Source of the DNA: Costus lasius
Lineage: Eukaryota; Streptophyta; Magnoliopsida; Zingiberales; Costaceae
DNA: 64,000 bases
Direction: 5' to 3'
Assembly (NCBI GenBank): GCA_027563935.2
Contig: CM050449.1
Coordinates: 82,677,178-82,741,177 of the forward strand
The notes below the pieces were generated by a model. The model was not told the DNA's origin. It did not search any database and worked only from the letters and a program-made list of their open reading frames with translations. Of the stretch, positions 47,986 through 59,968 are shown piece after piece. The position numbers were made by a program, and so were the translations under genes. Positions within the stretch are counted from its first letter, which is position 1, and each line of letters opens with the position of its first letter.

Positions 47986-49802
47986 GGTGTTCGTTGCTGC
48001 AGGTATCTACAACAATGCAAGAACAGCAAGGTCAGTATCAATGTAAAGAATCAATTCAGGACTTAAGAATGATTCTTTTTCTCACTATTTTATCTGGCTG
48101 AAAAATCCAGCAAAACAGCCCGAAAGAGTAGAACTCTTTTAGTGAGATGGGATCCAGATTTCATACTTGGTCTCCGCGTCCCGCTCAGGCGAGATAAGAT
48201 GCACAGAGAGTACAAGCACTAATTTCTGGTAGGCTGTCCCAGCCAATCGCCAACCCGTGCGATTCCCCTTCATCTGGGCAATCCAGCAGACTGTGCCAAC
48301 TGAGTTGGTACAACACAATCTCTGACCCCACAGATGGCTGCCTCCATGCGCTACCATATGCGCCACATATGTAGCCTACATGGTCAAGATGACCCGACCT
48401 ACTCCCTGGACCACCATGTGTTATGCTGAGCAACGAGAAGCGATAAATCCCTTCTCTGTAACACGCAGGTGTAATCCCGCACCGTCTGAAGATAGATGGA
48501 CGTGCCCACTGAGTGGGTACAACACGGCTCCAACGATAATCAGAACAGTGAGGTTTCGCGTCAGAAGGCATACGAGCTTGATATTTTAGCATTGGATTTT
48601 AACGGTCTTTTATCTTCTTCACTATCATGCAATTCCTATGGTGATAGCAGAAGATAAATAAAACATGCTGTTCTACTTATTTAAACAATAAAAGAAAGCA
48701 TGGATCTTATGTGGTAAAAGCCCATAGCCTAAGTAAGACCTTAATTAACTTAAGTCTTCACTTGCTTTTCTTCATGGGTCTTTTGCTGCTCATCTGGCCC
48801 AAATCAGGGCCCAAGCGCCAACTGCAGCTCAGGTGCGCCCACCAGGTAAATGCGCCTGTCCTAGGGTCGAACCCTAGACCTCCCACCTGGTCAAGCCAGT
48901 GCTGCATGCGCCTCTGCCATGTGTGCTTTTGTGCTCTTGTCTAATTAAATTACAATTTAACTATCTAGACAAGATTGACACGCAGGTCAATTTCACATTA
49001 TAAATTAATTAAACTGTGACTCGCAGATCACAATAAATAATTTACAATTTTAATTTCCAGGCACGCAGGCCCCAGCACAGCACACATTTAACATGGGCAG
49101 CCCACATAAGATTAAATAAACAAACATATGGCATCCAATCAGCATGTGATCCAATAAGAAAATAAATTTTTGAAAAAACCCCATTGGCCTCAATTTTAAT
49201 TTTCTTATATGCCCTACAACCTTACAACGGTCCATCAATAGGGATCCACTCATCCAATCTAGTCAGATCCAGTGCCCTTGCATGCACCAAGTCTTAACTG
49301 ACTTGTGTCGACCCAGTGGTCAACTATGCATGCGTTTAGGGCTGAACGACCACTATGAGGTCTGGCAAACGGGTGTGAGCCCGGGCCTAACTCATGTGCG
49401 TTCAACATTCGTCTCAACCAGACATCGCTACACGCCTATGATGCAGTCGACCTATAGCCACCACTTGCTTGCGCAATGGTGCTATCTGGTCGACCCATCT
49501 AGGCTGTCAGATGGTCTGATCAGACTAGTTGGATCTAATCTCTAGGATGACTTCAACCCTACTAACCCGTCTAAGGGTTTATAGTAGGCGCTTAGTCTAA
49601 TGATAGGCGCGCAAGTGATATACGTTTGGATAAAACATCAACAACTAAGATGCGCTAACATCATACATGCGCAAACATGAAAAACATATGTAATCATTTT
49701 CGCATGTAACCAATAGATCTAAGCATTTTGCGCAAACATGGATCACAAAATTATCATCAAGCAATCATATGCATATAGAGAAACCTATGCTCTGATACCA
49801 AT
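47986..49802 (-). other. 5' leader of B (predicted intron 49945-48007)
   Basis: 1.8 kb, no gene. On the minus strand: primer site (49800-49789), hairpin with TTCGA loop and CTAGGG/CCCTAG stem (48877-48861), bulged hairpin 1 (48526-48501), and bulged hairpin 2 (about 48322-48289, one G-T pair in the outer stem). Predicted acceptor TTGTAG ends at 48007. The following 21 bases are open and in phase with the ATG at 47985; one differs from A and C by a silent change (ATA for ATT). Confidence 0.75.
49789..49800 (-). promoter_or_regulatory. Primer-binding site of B
   Basis: TGGTATCAGAGC on the minus strand, two bases inside the 5' LTR edge at 49803. Confidence 0.9.
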
Positions 49803-51494
49803 TGTAGGACCCCTTTCAAGAGGGGGGCGAAACCCTATTGGTGGCGCATGTATAAATTTCGCATGGAAGCTAGGGTTTCAAGAGATCTTAATATCGCATA
49901 TGATCAACTTTCACACATTAGAATTGACAAGAGAAGGATCCATACCATCGCCATCTCTTGGATGGTGTCTTGGAAGGAGAGAGCAAGAGAGATCTCCTCC
50001 AAAGGTGACGCACACAATTGATGTCGCCTACTTTTCCTTGGTGCTCCTTGTGCTAGCAAGGCTCCAAGAAGTGCTTGTCGAATGGAAGGGAAGGAGACCT
50101 TCTTTGCTTGGCGATTTCTTGCTCCTTCTTTCGTCCACCTTCACTACGCAAGATGAATGCTTGAGGCGACGAGAAAGCAAGATGCGAGCAAGAGTGTAAC
50201 GCAACTCATGAACGTGGAGGCGTTTTTCTATCTTGGAAACACATCTTCCAAAAATAGCAAAAACATAAGTTCATGCGTTCATGCGATCATGAACAAACCG
50301 CATTTACCTCTTCTCTTTGAACCATGCGTTCAACCCATGAGCCGGTTCAATTTCATTTGGCTCAATGACCAAATAAACCAAGCGACTTAGCCTAGATCAC
50401 AATTGAACCCTAAGGTTCTTGATCTGACCGTTGATCTCTTGATGCTTCTGATCTCACCGATCTAGCATCTATTCTCTCAATCGAAGCTTACCGATCTGAA
50501 GCCCTAATCAATCAAACATGATCAGACTAGATCTCACTTACAATCAGAGATTAAATCCCTTTAAACTGAACCCAAACAATTCAGTCCACACGATCTGACT
50601 TAAGTAAGCCATATCATCAAATTGTGCGACCCTGAGGGTTTCCTTTAAATGTCGGTAACGATAACTTACGTCATCACGATCAGTGAGAGGTATCTAGCAA
50701 CACATCACTGTCTCCCGATAGAAAGAAAAGAGTCTTCCAAGACTACACCCAAACCACAGCACAAGTGTGAATCAACTCACAAGGCATGCATTTTTCCTTT
50801 GCCACTGGATGTTCTTATTGGACAAGCGTGTCAAGCTTGTAACTCCAATATGATGAGCATGATTAGATCAGATGAACATAGTCACCTGGGTATGGCCATA
50901 CACTCTCTCAATCATCTCATCCAAGGGGCACCTTTAGAACATCACACTCCTTAAACAAGGAGACGGCAATCCTTTATCTATCACTAGTGCCCTAACCTGA
51001 CTCAAGCTCATTATCCAAGATAGTCTATAATCATTATGTTTCAAATAATATTGAACTACCTCAAAACAATGACAATCATCATTTAGAAAACACAAGTGAT
51101 CTCAAGTCAGAGGAAATGTGCCACTTGTTACATTCAAGGATTATTCACATTGTGACAAGCAATTGAATATCCTAGTAGGGTCTGTCCAGTACATCCAATG
51201 CACCCATGAGTCTACACCTTATTCCATGCTCGAAGCATCCTATAAGATTAGAACACATATTAGTCTTAACCATATCAAGGCTGTCTCATGTTCACCAAGA
51301 TATATCGACTAAGGACTTTACTGCATGTCAGCCTAGCTGAACAGCATTGAGACATTATTCAGAAGTACACTTATTGCAGCAGATAACGTAACAAACTGAA
51401 TAACAACCATGCCTTTATAAACATAAGAGTTTATTACATGATACTGATACATTCCCAAGGCCTCAAACATTAGCCTTAAGGGCATACCCCAACA
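49803..51494 (-). mobile_element. 5' LTR of B
   Basis: 1,692 bp, TGTTGGGG...CTACA on the minus strand. ATG GCG ATG at 49954-49946 is followed directly by GTATGG, the predicted start and donor. GCG versus GCA in the other LTRs is a silent third-position difference. Confidence 0.95.
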
Positions 51495-53603
51495 CGTTCT
51501 ATGATGAGTCAGGCCACTCTACCTTACTCCTTTTGGGGATTTGCACTGGAAACAGCTGCAAAAGTACTAAACCGAGTGCCATCCAAGGCCGTTTCAAAGA
51601 CACCATTTGAGTTATGGTATGGGAAACAGCCGAGCTTAACATTTATTAAAATCTGGGGTTGCGAGGCTTATGTCAAAAAGCTCGCCTCTGGGAAACTGGA
51701 GAGCAGATCTAATAAATGTATCTTTGTCGGTTACCCTAAAGAAACTAAGGGTTATTATTTCTACGATCCCAAAGAGAACAAAGTATTTGTTGCTCGAACG
51801 GCTATTTTTCTTGAGAAGGAATTTCTTCTGCAAGAGGCCAGTGGGAGAGAAATAAAGCTGGATGAAAATCCAGAAGAGGGACAAAGTAGTCATGCTCAGT
51901 TGGATGAGCCTGAGCAAATAGAACAGGTTAATGTTCAACCTGAGGCTCAGATATCACGGGAACCGCGTAGATCGGGAAGGATTCGTCGTCAGCCTGAGCG
52001 CTATGACGGAGTCTACATCATTAATGATGAACCCCTCACTTATGCGGATGCGGTCAGTGGACCGGAATCAACAAGTTTGCTTGAAGCTATGCGAGCCGAG
52101 ATGGACTCCATGTCAGATAACCAAGTTTGGGATTTGGTTGATCCACCTCCGGGAGTAATCCCTATAGGCTGTAAGTGGATCTTCAAAAGGAAGACAGACA
52201 TGGATGGTAACGTAGTTACCTATAAGGGCAGGCTAGTTGTGAAAGGTTTCAAACAAATCTACGGGGTAGATTATGATGAAACTTTCTCTCCTGTAGCCAT
52301 GTTCAAATCCATCCGAATTATTCTCGCGATAGCAGCATATTATGATTATGAGATCTGGCAAATGGATGTGAAGACCGCTTTCCTTAATGGAAAACTGGAA
52401 GAGGATGTGTATATGACACAGCCTGAAGGTTTCATCAATCCATCAGAACGTCATAAAATATGCAAATTAAAGAAGTCCATTTATGGACTTAAACAAGCAT
52501 CAAGAAGCTGGAATATTCGTTTTGATGAATCAGTCTGTGAATTTGGTTTCATCAAAAATGAAGATGACCCGTGTGTGTATAAAAGGTTTAGTGGGAGCGT
52601 GATTACTTTCTTAGTCCTCTACGTCGATGATATCTTGATCGTTGGAAACGATATTCCTGAACTGCATGCAGTCAAAGCATGGTTAAGAAAATGTTTCCAG
52701 ATGAAAGATTTAGGAGAAGCAGCCTATGTACTAGGTGTGAAGATCTATAGAGATAGATCTAATAGGCTTCTCGGGCTGTGCCAGAGTACTTACATCGATA
52801 AGGTCCTGGAGTGATTTCATTTAGAAAATTCTAAAAGAGGATATCTTCCAGTCAGACATGGTCTGAATCTTTCAAAGAGCCAGTGTCCTCAAACACAGTC
52901 TGAGAAAGATGAGATGGACAATATGCCTTATGCTTCGGCTATTGGGTCCATCATGTATGCAATGTTGTGTACTCGCCCAGACGTCGCTTATGGGTTAAGC
53001 GTGACCAGTCGGTTCCAAAGTAATCCAGGGAAGGCACACTGGATTGCGGTCAAGAACATTTTGAAATATCTTCGGAGAACCAAAGATATGTTCTTAATAT
53101 ATGGAGGTCAGGAAGAACTCAGTATTGAAGGATATACTGACGCTTCGTTCCAATCTGACCAAGATGATTTCCGATCGCAATCAGGCTACGTTTTTAGCTT
53201 GAATGGAGGAGCAGTGGTGTGGAAGAGTTTCAAACAATCAATTGTTGCTGATTCCACAACAGAAGCCGAGTATGTTGCAGCCTCAGAAGCATCAAAGGAG
53301 GCAGTATGGATTCGTAAATTCATACAAGAACTTGGTGTTGTTCCTTCGAGTGCAGATCCACTGGTTATCTTCTGTGATAACACTGGAGCGATTGCACAAG
53401 CAAAGGAACCGCGGTCACACCAGAAGTCCAAGCACATACAGAGAAGGTTTCATTTGATCCGTGAGATCATAGATCGAGGAGAGATCAAGATCTGCAAGGT
53501 TCATACAGATGACAATCTAGCTGACCCGCTTACAAAGCCTCTGGCGTAGCAGAAGCATGAAAAGCACTGTAATAATATGGGATTGAGATTCCTCAACCAT
53601 TAG
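51495..53603 (+). pseudogene. INT(C-term)-RT-RH of array A, unit 3, 3' part
   Basis: Begins with the second CGTTC duplication (51495-51499) and resumes the integrase frame exactly where 33225 left it. RT YVDD is at 52620-52631. Shared stops are at 52812-52814 and 53547-53549, and the natural end is TAG 53601-53603. A purine tract at 53613-53623 precedes LTR4. Confidence 0.92.
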
Positions 53604-53623
53604 TTTAAGTGCAAGTGGGAGAT

Positions 53624-55256
53624 TGTTGGGGTATGCCCTTAAGGCTAATGTTTGAGGCCTTGAGATAATTTCAGTATCATGTATAAACTATGTTTTATAA
53701 AGGCAATTGTTGTTATTCAGATTGTTACATTATCTGCTGCTGTATGTATACTTTTGAATAATGTCTCATTGGTGTTTCAGCTTGGCTGACATGCAGTATT
53801 GTCCTTAGTCGAGATATCTTGGTGAACATGAGACAGCCTTGATATGATTGAGACTAATATGTGTTCTAATCTTATAGGATGCTTCGAGCATGGAATAAGA
53901 TTTAGACGCATAGGTGCATTGGATGTACTGGACTGACCCTACTTAGGATATTCAGTTTTTGTCACAATGTGAATAATCCTTATAAACTAGCAAGTGTATA
54001 CTCCCTCTGACTTGAGATCACTTGTGTTTCTAAATGATGATTGGTATTGTTTTGAGGTAGTTCAATATCATTTGAAAGATAATGGTTAAGGATTATCTTG
54101 GATGGTGGGCATGACTCATGTTAGGACACTGGTGATAGATATAGGATTGCCTCTCCTAGTTGGAGTGTGATGTTCTAAAGGGCCCCCTGGATGAGATGGT
54201 TGAGAAAGTGTATGGCCATACCCAGATGACTATGTTCATCTGATCTAACCATTCTCATCATGTTGGAATTACAGGCTTGACAGGCTTGTCCAATGAGAAC
54301 GTCCAGTGGCAAAGGGAACATGTATGCCGAGTGAATTGGATTCACACTTGTGCTATGGTTTGGGTGTAGTCTTGGAAGACTCTTTCCTTCATATCGGGAG
54401 ACAGTGATGCGTTGCTAGATACCCCTCTCTGATCGTGATAACGTAAGTTATCGTTACCGACATTGAAGGAAACCCTTAGGGTCGCACAATTTGATGATAT
54501 GGCTTACTTATGTCAGATCGTGTGGACTGAATTGTTCTGGTTCAGTTTAAAGGAATTTAAACTCTGATTGGAAGTGAGATCTGGTCTGATCATGTTTGAT
54601 TGATTAGGGCTTGAGATCGGTAAGCTTCGATCGAGAGAATTGATGCTTGATCATAGAGATCAAGAGGGTCGAGAGATGTGTGGTTAGATCTTGAACCATT
54701 TGGTTCAAAGAGATCAAGACCATGGTGGGTTCGGTTTGGTCTTTGAACCAAATAGAATTGAACCGGTTCACTTGGTGAACGCATGGTTCAATTGAGAGAG
54801 GAGTTATCGATGGCTTCAAGTGGAGTTAAACATGGAGTTATGCACTTACTATTTTTGGAAGCCGTTTTCTTTGAGAAAACGCCCCCATGTTCGAACGCCT
54901 ATCTCTCTCTCTCTCGCCCCCTCTCCTCTCGTGTGGATGATCTTCACGACAAGAGGAAGTTCGGCCAGCAAAGAGGAGAAAGACATCTCCTCATACACGA
55001 TCTAGGACTCCTTGGATCTTTGCTAGCACAAGGAATACAAGGAAGAAGTCATCATCTTCTTGTGTGCGATTTCCTTTGGAGAAGAGCCGCTCACCCTTTC
55101 TTCTTCCAAGTCGCCACTCAATCAATGGCAATGGTAACGCATCATTTTATCCTTTTATGGTTTCTCATATTATCTTGCCTCTCGATCCTATCAAACCTAG
55201 TTTTTCGCCTATGCAAGATCTTATAGATGCGCATGTGTACAAGGGTTTGACTTTCA
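53624..55256 (+). mobile_element. LTR4 of array A (outer 3' LTR)
   Basis: 1,633 bp; the two extra bases are one more CT in the CT run near 54903. I saw about six substitutions against LTR2, more than between LTR2 and LTR3. This fits LTR4 being an original end and LTR2/LTR3 being younger recombination products. Confidence 0.92.
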
Positions 55257-57142
55257 CTATGGTACTTGTGAGACTGGTATGTGGGCTGGTTAGGCACGTG
55301 GTGCTAACGCAGACACATGGGTATATCATTGGAGGATATACTGGATAGACCCACTGTGAGGCTATGACTTGGTGTCATGAGTTATCCTCACAAGTGACAG
55401 GAGATGCATTGATCCCTTGACTTGAGGTCATTGACCATTCTATATGGTTAGGGACTTGCTTTGATGCAACCTAACACCTCGCCGTAGTTGGGAGGTTATA
55501 ACAGTTGTTATTGAGCATGTCACGGCCCATATGAGAAGGTCAATGGACAGACATAGGATTTGCCCCTTCCTAAGGGAAGTATGATATCCATGGAGCTCCC
55601 TTTTGGTTCTATGACTAAAAGTGTATGGCCATACCCAGGTGAGAACTTGTTTTAGTCATAGCCATATGATTGGATGAAAACAAGTGGTGACACACTTGTC
55701 CAATCGGATATCAGTACGGCAAAGAGACTATAATGCATCTGTACCTAGTTGCGATGATGGGGATGTCGATGTCGATATCCATTCCAATAACCTGGGTAGC
55801 AGCGTTGCACTGCTAGGTGCCACTCACTGCTTGTGATGACCTTTGGTCAGCACTGCCAGCGTTAGAGGAACCTACAGGGTCGCACACCTTGATACTCGAG
55901 TTTTCATATTGATCGGGTAGCCTTTAGATCGAGTTATTGGATAACTCGGATCTATTTGGGAGATTTCATCAGCGCCAATGGGCCTGATGAGATGGAAGAA
56001 ACTTATTAGAGCCAACTTCCGTTTTTGGCATATCGATCAAATTAACCATGGTTAGCCTCATTTAACCATGGGTTAAATTGGATTGGATCCAATAGCTTGG
56101 TTAACATGCATAATGGATTTTGGGCTTGGCCCATTGCTTAGTTGGGCTTGCTAATAAGTTGTATTGAAGGGCTATGAGGCTTGAAGGGTATAATGGGGAT
56201 GAATTAATAGGATAGGCGCATATGGAATCCTAGTTGGACTAGGATTTGCGCCTATGCCTTGTTTGGTATCTCCTAGGTGATTAAATCAAATTGGATTTGA
56301 TTAAATCACACAAGATAATTGATTGGATTGTGTTTGACAATTGTGGGCTGATTATTAACATAATTAGAGTCCTAATTGGATTAGGACTTGTGCCCAAGCC
56401 ACATTAGGCAATCCATCATATTGCCTTGACTAGGTCTAAGCGCATGGATGGGATTAATGCCTCATATGGCATGATATGGGCGCATATGGCTGATGCTTGC
56501 TTTGGCAAGTCTTAGAAGCATATGGGAGTGGAGATTTAATCAATATATTTGATTGGATAATCTCCTAGAATCATGCCCTAATTGTCAACACTTGCCATTC
56601 TCCCCTAACCGCCTCTTGCTCCTATAAATAAGCCCTTGCCGCCCCCTCTCTTCATGATGCTAATTCCTTGGAGGCGTGAAGCATTAGAGGGCGATGGCTT
56701 GGAGAGCTTAGAGCTCTTCTTCTTCCATCAAGGGCGCAAGCATGCTTCTCCTTTTCCTTTCCTTGGCGCAAAGGAACAAGAAGGCTTGTGGCGTTCTCTT
56801 CTCCTTCCATCTCCTTGACGCATCACATCTTGGTGGTGGCGCAAGTTGCTTGGAGGACTCTCCTAAGGCATGGATCTTCTTCCCGAGGCTAGCACCGGGC
56901 GAGGAAGAAGAAAACTTGAGGAATCCGTGTGTGCGAGACTGCAAAGGGCGAACACTTGGGCGCCTTCATCGACATCGGCTTCTAATTGCTTAAAGGTACT
57001 TACTATCACATCGTGTCGACCCCCTCGCAAGAGATCTTCACTGGGTTTTTGGGACTAGCCTGTTTCGGGGACATTCTTCCGCTGCGTAAAATGTATGTCA
57101 ATGGCTCTGAAAATTGTAAAATGTCCCCGGGGTTTCCCAACA
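55257..57142 (+). mobile_element. 5' LTR of F, second part
   Basis: After the CTATG duplication (55257-55261) the F LTR continues, as shown by the uninterrupted paralogue at 1-421, and ends GTTTCCCAACA at 57142. Together the two parts give about 2,091 bp. It contains the AT-rich repeat-related segment (56190-56400), a TATAAATA box and a C/T-rich transcribed part. AAAG followed by GTACTT at 56995 could be a leader splice donor. Confidence 0.9.
56623..56630 (+). promoter_or_regulatory. Putative TATA box of F
   Basis: TATAAATA in a GC-richer surrounding, about 510 bp before the LTR end. H has CTATAAAAG in the equivalent place. Transcription would start roughly 30 bp downstream. Confidence 0.6.
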
Positions 57143-57143
57143 T

Positions 57144-57155
57144 TGGTATCAGAGC
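57144..57155 (+). promoter_or_regulatory. Primer-binding site of F
   Basis: TGGTATCAGAGC, one base inside the LTR; initiator tRNA-Met type. Confidence 0.9.
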
Positions 57156-58531
57156 GACTTGCGAGCCTCGAACGATGTTCTTTCATGCTTTTCATGCTCA
57201 CATGCCATATCTACATTTTTGAATATTGCATAGATGTTGGCGCATGGTTTTTCTTTAAGTAGAAAAATTGTAGGTCTCTTGTTTCTTACTTCTAATTAAC
57301 TTCTTGTGGTTCTTTGCTCTCTTCATGTGATGGGATAGACCCATACGTGGAAGAGAAAATTTCTCCTCTCATAATAGGATAGACCTATCTTGAGAGACTT
57401 GTTGGAATAGGGCATGGACTGGGTGATTGCCCTTATCCTAGCAAGTTAGGGATTGCAAGGAGGGCAACCGGTATGCCTCTTGTAGACTCCTGAGAGAAAC
57501 TTAGAATCAAAGATTTGTGATATGAAGGGAAGGAAGAGAGACATGTTTTATGAAAAAGTAAAATTTCAGATTTTATGTTTTTCATGAGCATATAGAATTG
57601 CATGAGTAAGTACTTGATTATGCATGATGTTGTGGTCATATATCAAGCCCCTTAACATGCCTATGATGTATCCTTGTGAGGCCTGCGTGCCGCTTTTCTT
57701 TTTTGCTTTTAACTAAGAAGAAGATTAGGATGGCGCATCTACTTGGAGCAAGGTGCATGCTTGCTTGGTTGCGCATCCTTGCATGATGGCGCAACAAGCT
57801 TCAAAGGTGGCACATCCTTGCATGGGGGCGCAAGTTAGGGTTTGGCCGAGCCTTGTGCTTGTGTGCTATCCCTCTTGTGGCTTGCTAAATGGCGCACCTT
57901 CCTTGGAGGAAGACCATGGCATTGGCCGAACCTTGTGGGTGTACCCCTAGGGTTTGAGAGCTAAACCATGGGAGAATGACCTTGGAGCCAACCTTGAAGA
58001 TAGAGCTAGAGGTTGGCTAGGCTAGGTCTAATCTTGGGGCTTGAATCCTAGGTCAAGAGTTGAACCCCTTTTTGGCATGGATTGGTTCAATGTCTTGAAT
58101 GGGCTATGATCACATCATCCTTTTATTGCTTTCTTTACAAAAGCTAAAGCATGCCTGTGATGTTTTATCGTTATGTTATCACCATAGGATTGCATGCCTG
58201 TAATGATAGACATAAGATAAAACTGAGATGATGAGACCTTAAACAAAGACCCTCAATTAAAATATCAAGTCTAGTAGCCTTCTAACGCGTACCCCTCACT
58301 AAGCTATCGATCAGTGGAGTTGTGAACTGTTTCCCACCCTCGTGGGACACACCCACTTATCTTTAGAAAGTGCGTGGTGGCAATGGTTTCCCCAGTCCAG
58401 TTTTAACCTGGGCGTGCCTTCGCAAGGAAACTCGTTGGCCCCGGGCATAACGGTTAGGGATGGACTTGACTAGAAGTTCACATGTGCTGGGCACATGGTG
58501 AAAGTCTAGAGGCATCGTTGAGAGGTAAGGG

Positions 58532-58566
58532 TTTCATGTTGTATCCAGCCTTCGCTGGACATGAAA
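58532..58566 (+). promoter_or_regulatory. Bulged leader hairpin of F
   Basis: Outer stem TTTCATG/CATGAAA, bulge TTGTA, inner stem TCCAGC/GCTGGA, loop CTTC. The architecture and the bulge equal hairpin 2 of A/B/C, but both stems are unrelated in sequence. Confidence 0.65.
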
Positions 58567-58849
58567 TGCCTGGACTATCTCAATAAGGGGAATTGCTTGG
58601 AGCAATCGGCCGGCGCGCCCACCTTAGGAAACATGGGTCACTTTGTGCATCTCATCCCACCCTCGTGGGACGCGAAGCCCTGTGTGGAATGAGGATCTCA
58701 TCTCACTAGGAAATCTTGGATTTCTCGATTGACTTTGTGGGTTGTCAATTCAATTAAAAATAGTGGGAGCCATGGTCATTTAAAAGGCAAGTCCAGTTTA
58801 AATGACTCGAAGTAGTACTAATCTGCTGTTTCTTGGTTGTTGTAGAACA

Positions 58850-59968
58850 ATGGCTATGAACAATAGCAGTTGGTCACTGCGATCTACCCTGGATAAGTTG
58901 GTTGGATCCAACTTACTGGATTGGTATATGAACTTGAGAATCGTGCTCAAGCTCGAGAGGAAGCTTTATGTTCTTGAGCGTCTTATTCCTGAGCCACTTC
59001 GGAGGATGCTTATGATAAGCATCAGGTTGATACTTTGGAGGTTGCTAACCAACATGTCACTTGAATTTAAAGGGTGATATGAATCGAAGAGTGCCTCTGA
59101 AATTATTTTAATCTAAGGCAGCTCTTTGATGAATTGGTTGAGCTCAATCCTGCTAAAGTTGATATTTAGTGTGTTGAGCCGAAAGGCTTGACCAAGGAAC
59201 TGAAATTAAAGATGGATATGATCAGGAATAATAGGTGCTATTCATGTGGAGGGCCACCTCACATGTTGAAGGACATGTTGCAACTTCAGAATGAGGAGAA
59301 GAAAGGCAAGGCCTTGTCTTCATGCTCAGGTATTTATGTTACCGAAGTCAACCTTTCTACTCCTATGACATGGGTATTGGATACCACATGTGGAGTACAA
59401 ATATGCAAAGGCTCAGAAAGGATAGATCGGTAAGGCCTAGAGAGATTGACCTACGGATAGGTAACAGGGCACAAGTTGCTGCTGTTGCTGTAGGAGTTTT
59501 TCTCCCTGCCTTCTGGACTTCAGTTAAAGCTAGACAATTGCTATTATGTACCTTCCCTTACCAAAACATTGTATCCACTCCTTGCTTGGCAAAGAAAGGA
59601 TTTAGGTTTGAAATAAAAGAGAACTTATGTTCTTTTTCTTTTGCAAACATGTTTTATGGGAAGGGTACTTTGTGCAATGGTCCGCATGTCTTGGACATGG
59701 TTAGCTCTATTTGTAACATAAATAATAAAAGGACCAAACTGAGTGGTTCAGTTGGTGCTTTCCTACGGCATTGTCGATTAGCCCATATAAACAAGAATCG
59801 CATTCGACAACTCCATGCAAATGGGTTGCTAGATTCGAGTTCCTTGGAGGAACTTGATACATGTGAGACTTGTTTATTAGGGAAAATGACAAAGACGCCC
59901 TTCACCAAGACTGGTGAGAGGGCAAGAGGTTTGTTGGATCTCATACATAGTGATGTGTGTGGGCTATT
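58850..59968 (+). pseudogene. Gag-PR-INT(N-term) remnant of F
   Basis: ATG 58850 opens a Gag N-terminus (SNLLDWYMNLRIVLKLERKLYVLE) that loses frame after about 50 codons. The middle of Gag is largely deleted. The knuckle (about 59237) lacks its last Cys. Protease has DTTCG. The integrase zinc region (HCRLAHINKNRI ... CETCLLGKMTK) is recognisable to SDVCG, where solo LTR G interrupts. Several frameshifts and stops make this an old, dead copy. Confidence 0.85.

Larger units (their letters stand above)
33226..51494 (-). mobile_element. Full-length copia element B, inserted in unit 3
   Basis: Minus-strand element with 5' LTR 49803-51494, primer site 49800-49789, leader, gag-pol 47985-44101, purine tract 44091-44081 and 3' LTR 44080-33226 (split by C). 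The target duplication CGTTC (33221-33225 and 51495-51499) is perfect. The LTRs have equal length (1,692 bp after removing C). I counted five differences, all transitions, so the insertion is recent. Orientation is opposite to A and C. Confidence 0.95.
17213..55256 (+). mobile_element. Tandem copia array A: three internal regions with shared LTRs
   Basis: The order is truncated LTR1 (17213-17384), internal 1, LTR2 (20614-22244), internal 2, LTR3 (27981-29611), internal 3 (split by B), LTR4 (53624-55256). No target duplication or foreign sequence separates units: each internal LTR directly follows the purine tract of the preceding unit and directly precedes the primer site of the next. Only the outer ends carry a duplication, CTATG at 17208-17212 and 55257-55261. 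This is what unequal recombination between LTRs of one inserted element would give, rather than three insertions. Confidence 0.9.
57143..58849 (+). other. 5' leader of F
   Basis: About 1.7 kb without a gene. It holds a short run of GCGCATCCTTGCATG-type repeats (57720-57830) and three hairpins equivalent to those of A/B/C: 58329-58350 (CCCAC/GTGGG), 58532-58566 (bulged) and 58655-58670 (CCCAC/GTGGG followed by CGCG). It ends TTGTTGTAG at 58845, directly before the gag ATG. Confidence 0.7.
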
